From positions 1,065,935 through 1,129,934 of the forward strand of contig NC_012876.2 in the NCBI RefSeq assembly GCF_000003195.3: a stretch of 64,000 bases of DNA, read 5' to 3'. This document shows positions 62,336 to 64,000 of the stretch, piece after piece; position 1 is the stretch's first letter; the number at the start of each line of letters is the position of its first letter. Both the position numbers and the translations under genes were made by a program. A model generated the notes under the pieces. It did not search any database. It worked only from the letters and a program-made list of their open reading frames with translations, and was not told the origin of the DNA. The stretch is from Sorghum bicolor. Taxonomy: Eukaryota; Streptophyta; Magnoliopsida; Poales; Poaceae.

Positions 62336-62644
62336 TCAAATCAACCCTTCGTCGGCCGTCGGAGCGACGGCGTGGAGGTCCTCCGGCAGCGGTGCGTAGC
62401 GGAACGACACGGCCTTCTTGTGCAGCGCGTCGGCGGGGAGCGGGAAGGAGTAGTAGGTCGCGGCGCCGCAGCCAACGAGGAGCAGCGCGTAGCCCGCGTA
62501 CTTGCGGAGCTCGGCATCGGAGGAGACCGGGGACGAGGCGGAGGAGAGGGCGCGGAGGAGGTGATGGTGGTGGGCGGTAGGGATGACGCCGCCGCCGCCC
62601 CGTTGGCGGCGGAGGAGGAAGCGCGAGAGGAGGACGTGCCGCAT
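62336..62644 (-). pseudogene. GLDH: L-galactono-1,4-lactone dehydrogenase, 5' fragment
   Basis: The frame from the ATG at 62644 gives a mitochondrial presequence rich in Arg/Ser/His (1-~40), R-K-Y-A-G-Y-A-L-L-L, a membrane span (~50-66), Y-Y-S-F-P-L-P-A-D-A-L-H-K-K-A-V and Y-A-P-L-P-E-D-L-H-A-V (to residue 93). This matches my recollection of the N-terminus of rice-type GLDH, the last enzyme of plant ascorbate synthesis at the inner mitochondrial membrane. The family continues with S-N-W-S-A-T-H-E and the FAD domain (~580 residues in all); here the match stops at residue 93 and nine unrelated codons lead to a stop at 62336. So it is a 5' gene fragment, with some of its GC-rich leader upstream. 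Confidence 0.85.
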
Positions 62645-63151
62645 CGTGGGCGTTGGGCGGCGCGGCGAGGGAGGAGTGAGAGACTGAGAGGTGGCGTCGG
62701 GGACGTGGACGTGATGGAGGCAGTGATGGGCGGTGGAGGGTGGACGGCACCGGCAGCAGCCACCGCAGCAGATCGCGATGGGAGGCGCTTTAGGAGTGAG
62801 GGGTTTGCATTGGGCTCCTGTCGAAATGATTGGTTGCGATTGATGGGCTTTTGGGCCATGCAACCCCAATGTACGTACACACGCGGCCCGATTTCCTTAA
62901 AGTGAGAGTATGTGCCCTCAAAAAGAAAAAAAAACTTTACCCTTTTTTTGTTTATCCCATATTGGAGAGTTAGAGAAACATTGGCCAATTTAAAGGCTAA
63001 TCAAGCCATGCTATTGACGTCCGAGTGATATGAGTGCGGCAAGCACCATTTGGCATCACAATACGAGTATATTGGGTTCACCTGTATATTGTTCACCGGA
63101 CCTTGCTCACACAAATAAAAGAAAACATCCATGAATACTAAAAATTACTGT

Positions 63152-63196
<45 letters not shown>

Positions 63197-64000
63197 TACA
63201 GATTTTGAAAACATTGACTCTCTATCTGCATTAATATTTGTTTCTCTCTCTAAATTTATGCCTACGTTATTATTTATTTCTCTCTCTAAATTTGTGCATT
63301 CTGATTGTTCTATTGTGGACAACCGCGATCCTTTGAAAAATCAAAAGGTGTTGCCTCCTCTCCAACTCAATATCGACGCCGCGAGATACGCCCAATGCAC
63401 TAAGTGACATGACTAACGTCGCAGGTATGATGCCAAACAAGGTACATGTATAGTATTTGTGAGTGTCTATTTATTTCCTATCTCTCTCTCTAGATAACGC
63501 CCAACGACGAGGGAAGAACGGAACTTGCAGCTACGGGCTCGTCGAGCTGAGATGTCCGACGAACAAAAGGAGATGACAAGGAAATAACGTGAGTACTCGC
63601 AATATTTATAAATGGAAGCAAGAATATCCACTTGTAACAAAGGTTACAAATAATATTAAATACTTGTAACCACTTGTAATACATTTCACATTTGTCAGTA
63701 AAATGGTAATTTCATTCATTGTGCACATCAATAACAACTGCTCTTGTCCATAAAATTGGGACGCTTTCTTGATACAACTTCATAAAGTTGTGGGACGGCA
63801 AAAATTTGCCACAAATCAACAACGTAAGCACATATAGTCTATAACAAGGGAGCGTATGCTATGAAAACCAACTAGCTATGCAAACTCTAATTAAGCGCAC
63901 ACGATTCTAATCCGATGGCTTCTAGTGGAGGTGGGAGAATTAAGCACTTAAACCCTTCTACCAATCCAATCTTTTTTTTCAACTCACGCAGGCAGCGATC
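62645..64000. other. Leader remnant and intergenic AT-rich end of the window
   Basis: 62645-62870 probably belongs to the 5' region of the GLDH fragment. After that there are an (AT)19 microsatellite (63154-63191), two TTTCTCTCTCTAAATTT repeats (63241 and 63278) and no recognisable gene. Confidence 0.5.
63154..63191. repeat. (AT)n microsatellite
   Basis: An uninterrupted run of AT dinucleotides, 38 bp. Confidence 0.97.

Noticed and set aside
62141..62905. A 254-codon + strand frame over the GLDH fragment
   Set aside because: It is opposite a GC-rich conserved 5' exon, and its translation is Arg/Gly/Glu-rich without any motif.

Overview
The window is nuclear DNA from a grass, most likely a PACMAD species close to sorghum. 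The genes are intron-rich with GT-AG borders and have GC-rich first exons. The spaces between them are filled with LTR retrotransposons, PIF/Harbinger-type and Stowaway-type MITEs, Mutator-like elements, Helitron termini and retroposons. The species is an inference from this repeat landscape and from protein similarity recalled from memory; no search was run.

Layout. 1-5662 is the 3' part of a Tat-lineage Ty3/gypsy element: the end of the integrase on the + strand, a spliced antisense gene on the - strand, 70-bp tandem repeats and the 3' LTR. It abuts a ~2-kb LTR-like block of another gypsy family in minus orientation (5663-7664). 8825-10725 is an F-box gene (+). 12315-17288 is a two-KH-domain RNA-binding protein of the FUBP type with a long Gly/Pro/Gln/Tyr-rich tail (+). 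18398-23323 is a 17-exon GH116 non-lysosomal glucosylceramidase (-), convergent with the KH gene. 29284-33634 is an SF1/BBP-like KH protein (-). 36148-38204 is a divergent Alfin-like PHD-finger gene (-). From 38.3 kb onward, repeats and gene fragments dominate: a BAG/ubiquitin-like remnant (41.1-41.7 kb), a minus-strand Helitron candidate (45228-47104) and two further Helitron 3' ends, three spliced exons of a beta-galactosidase (49559-50106), and two elements with long terminal inverted repeats (50584-51206 and 52275-52998, the second with a clean 9-bp target duplication). 53304-59524 holds three tandem copies of a small gene for a coiled-coil, single-membrane-span protein that I do not recognise. 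The end holds a decayed gypsy element (60.5-62.0 kb), a 5' fragment of L-galactono-1,4-lactone dehydrogenase (62336-62644, -) and AT-rich sequence.

The host genes are unrelated in function: proteolysis adaptor, RNA binding, sphingolipid hydrolysis, splicing-like factor and chromatin reader. There are no operons or gene clusters in the bacterial sense. The most interesting parts are the tandem family at 53.3-59.5 kb, whose three copies record deletion, exon replacement, compensating indels and transposon insertions that can be dated against each other; the reconstructable but highly divergent Alfin-like gene; and the array of polypurine-tract-like motifs beside the spliced antisense gene of the Tat element.

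All multi-exon models below were built by eye from splice sites, reading phase and family similarity. Every one listed as a CDS closes in frame except the antisense transposon gene, whose 3' exons are uncertain.
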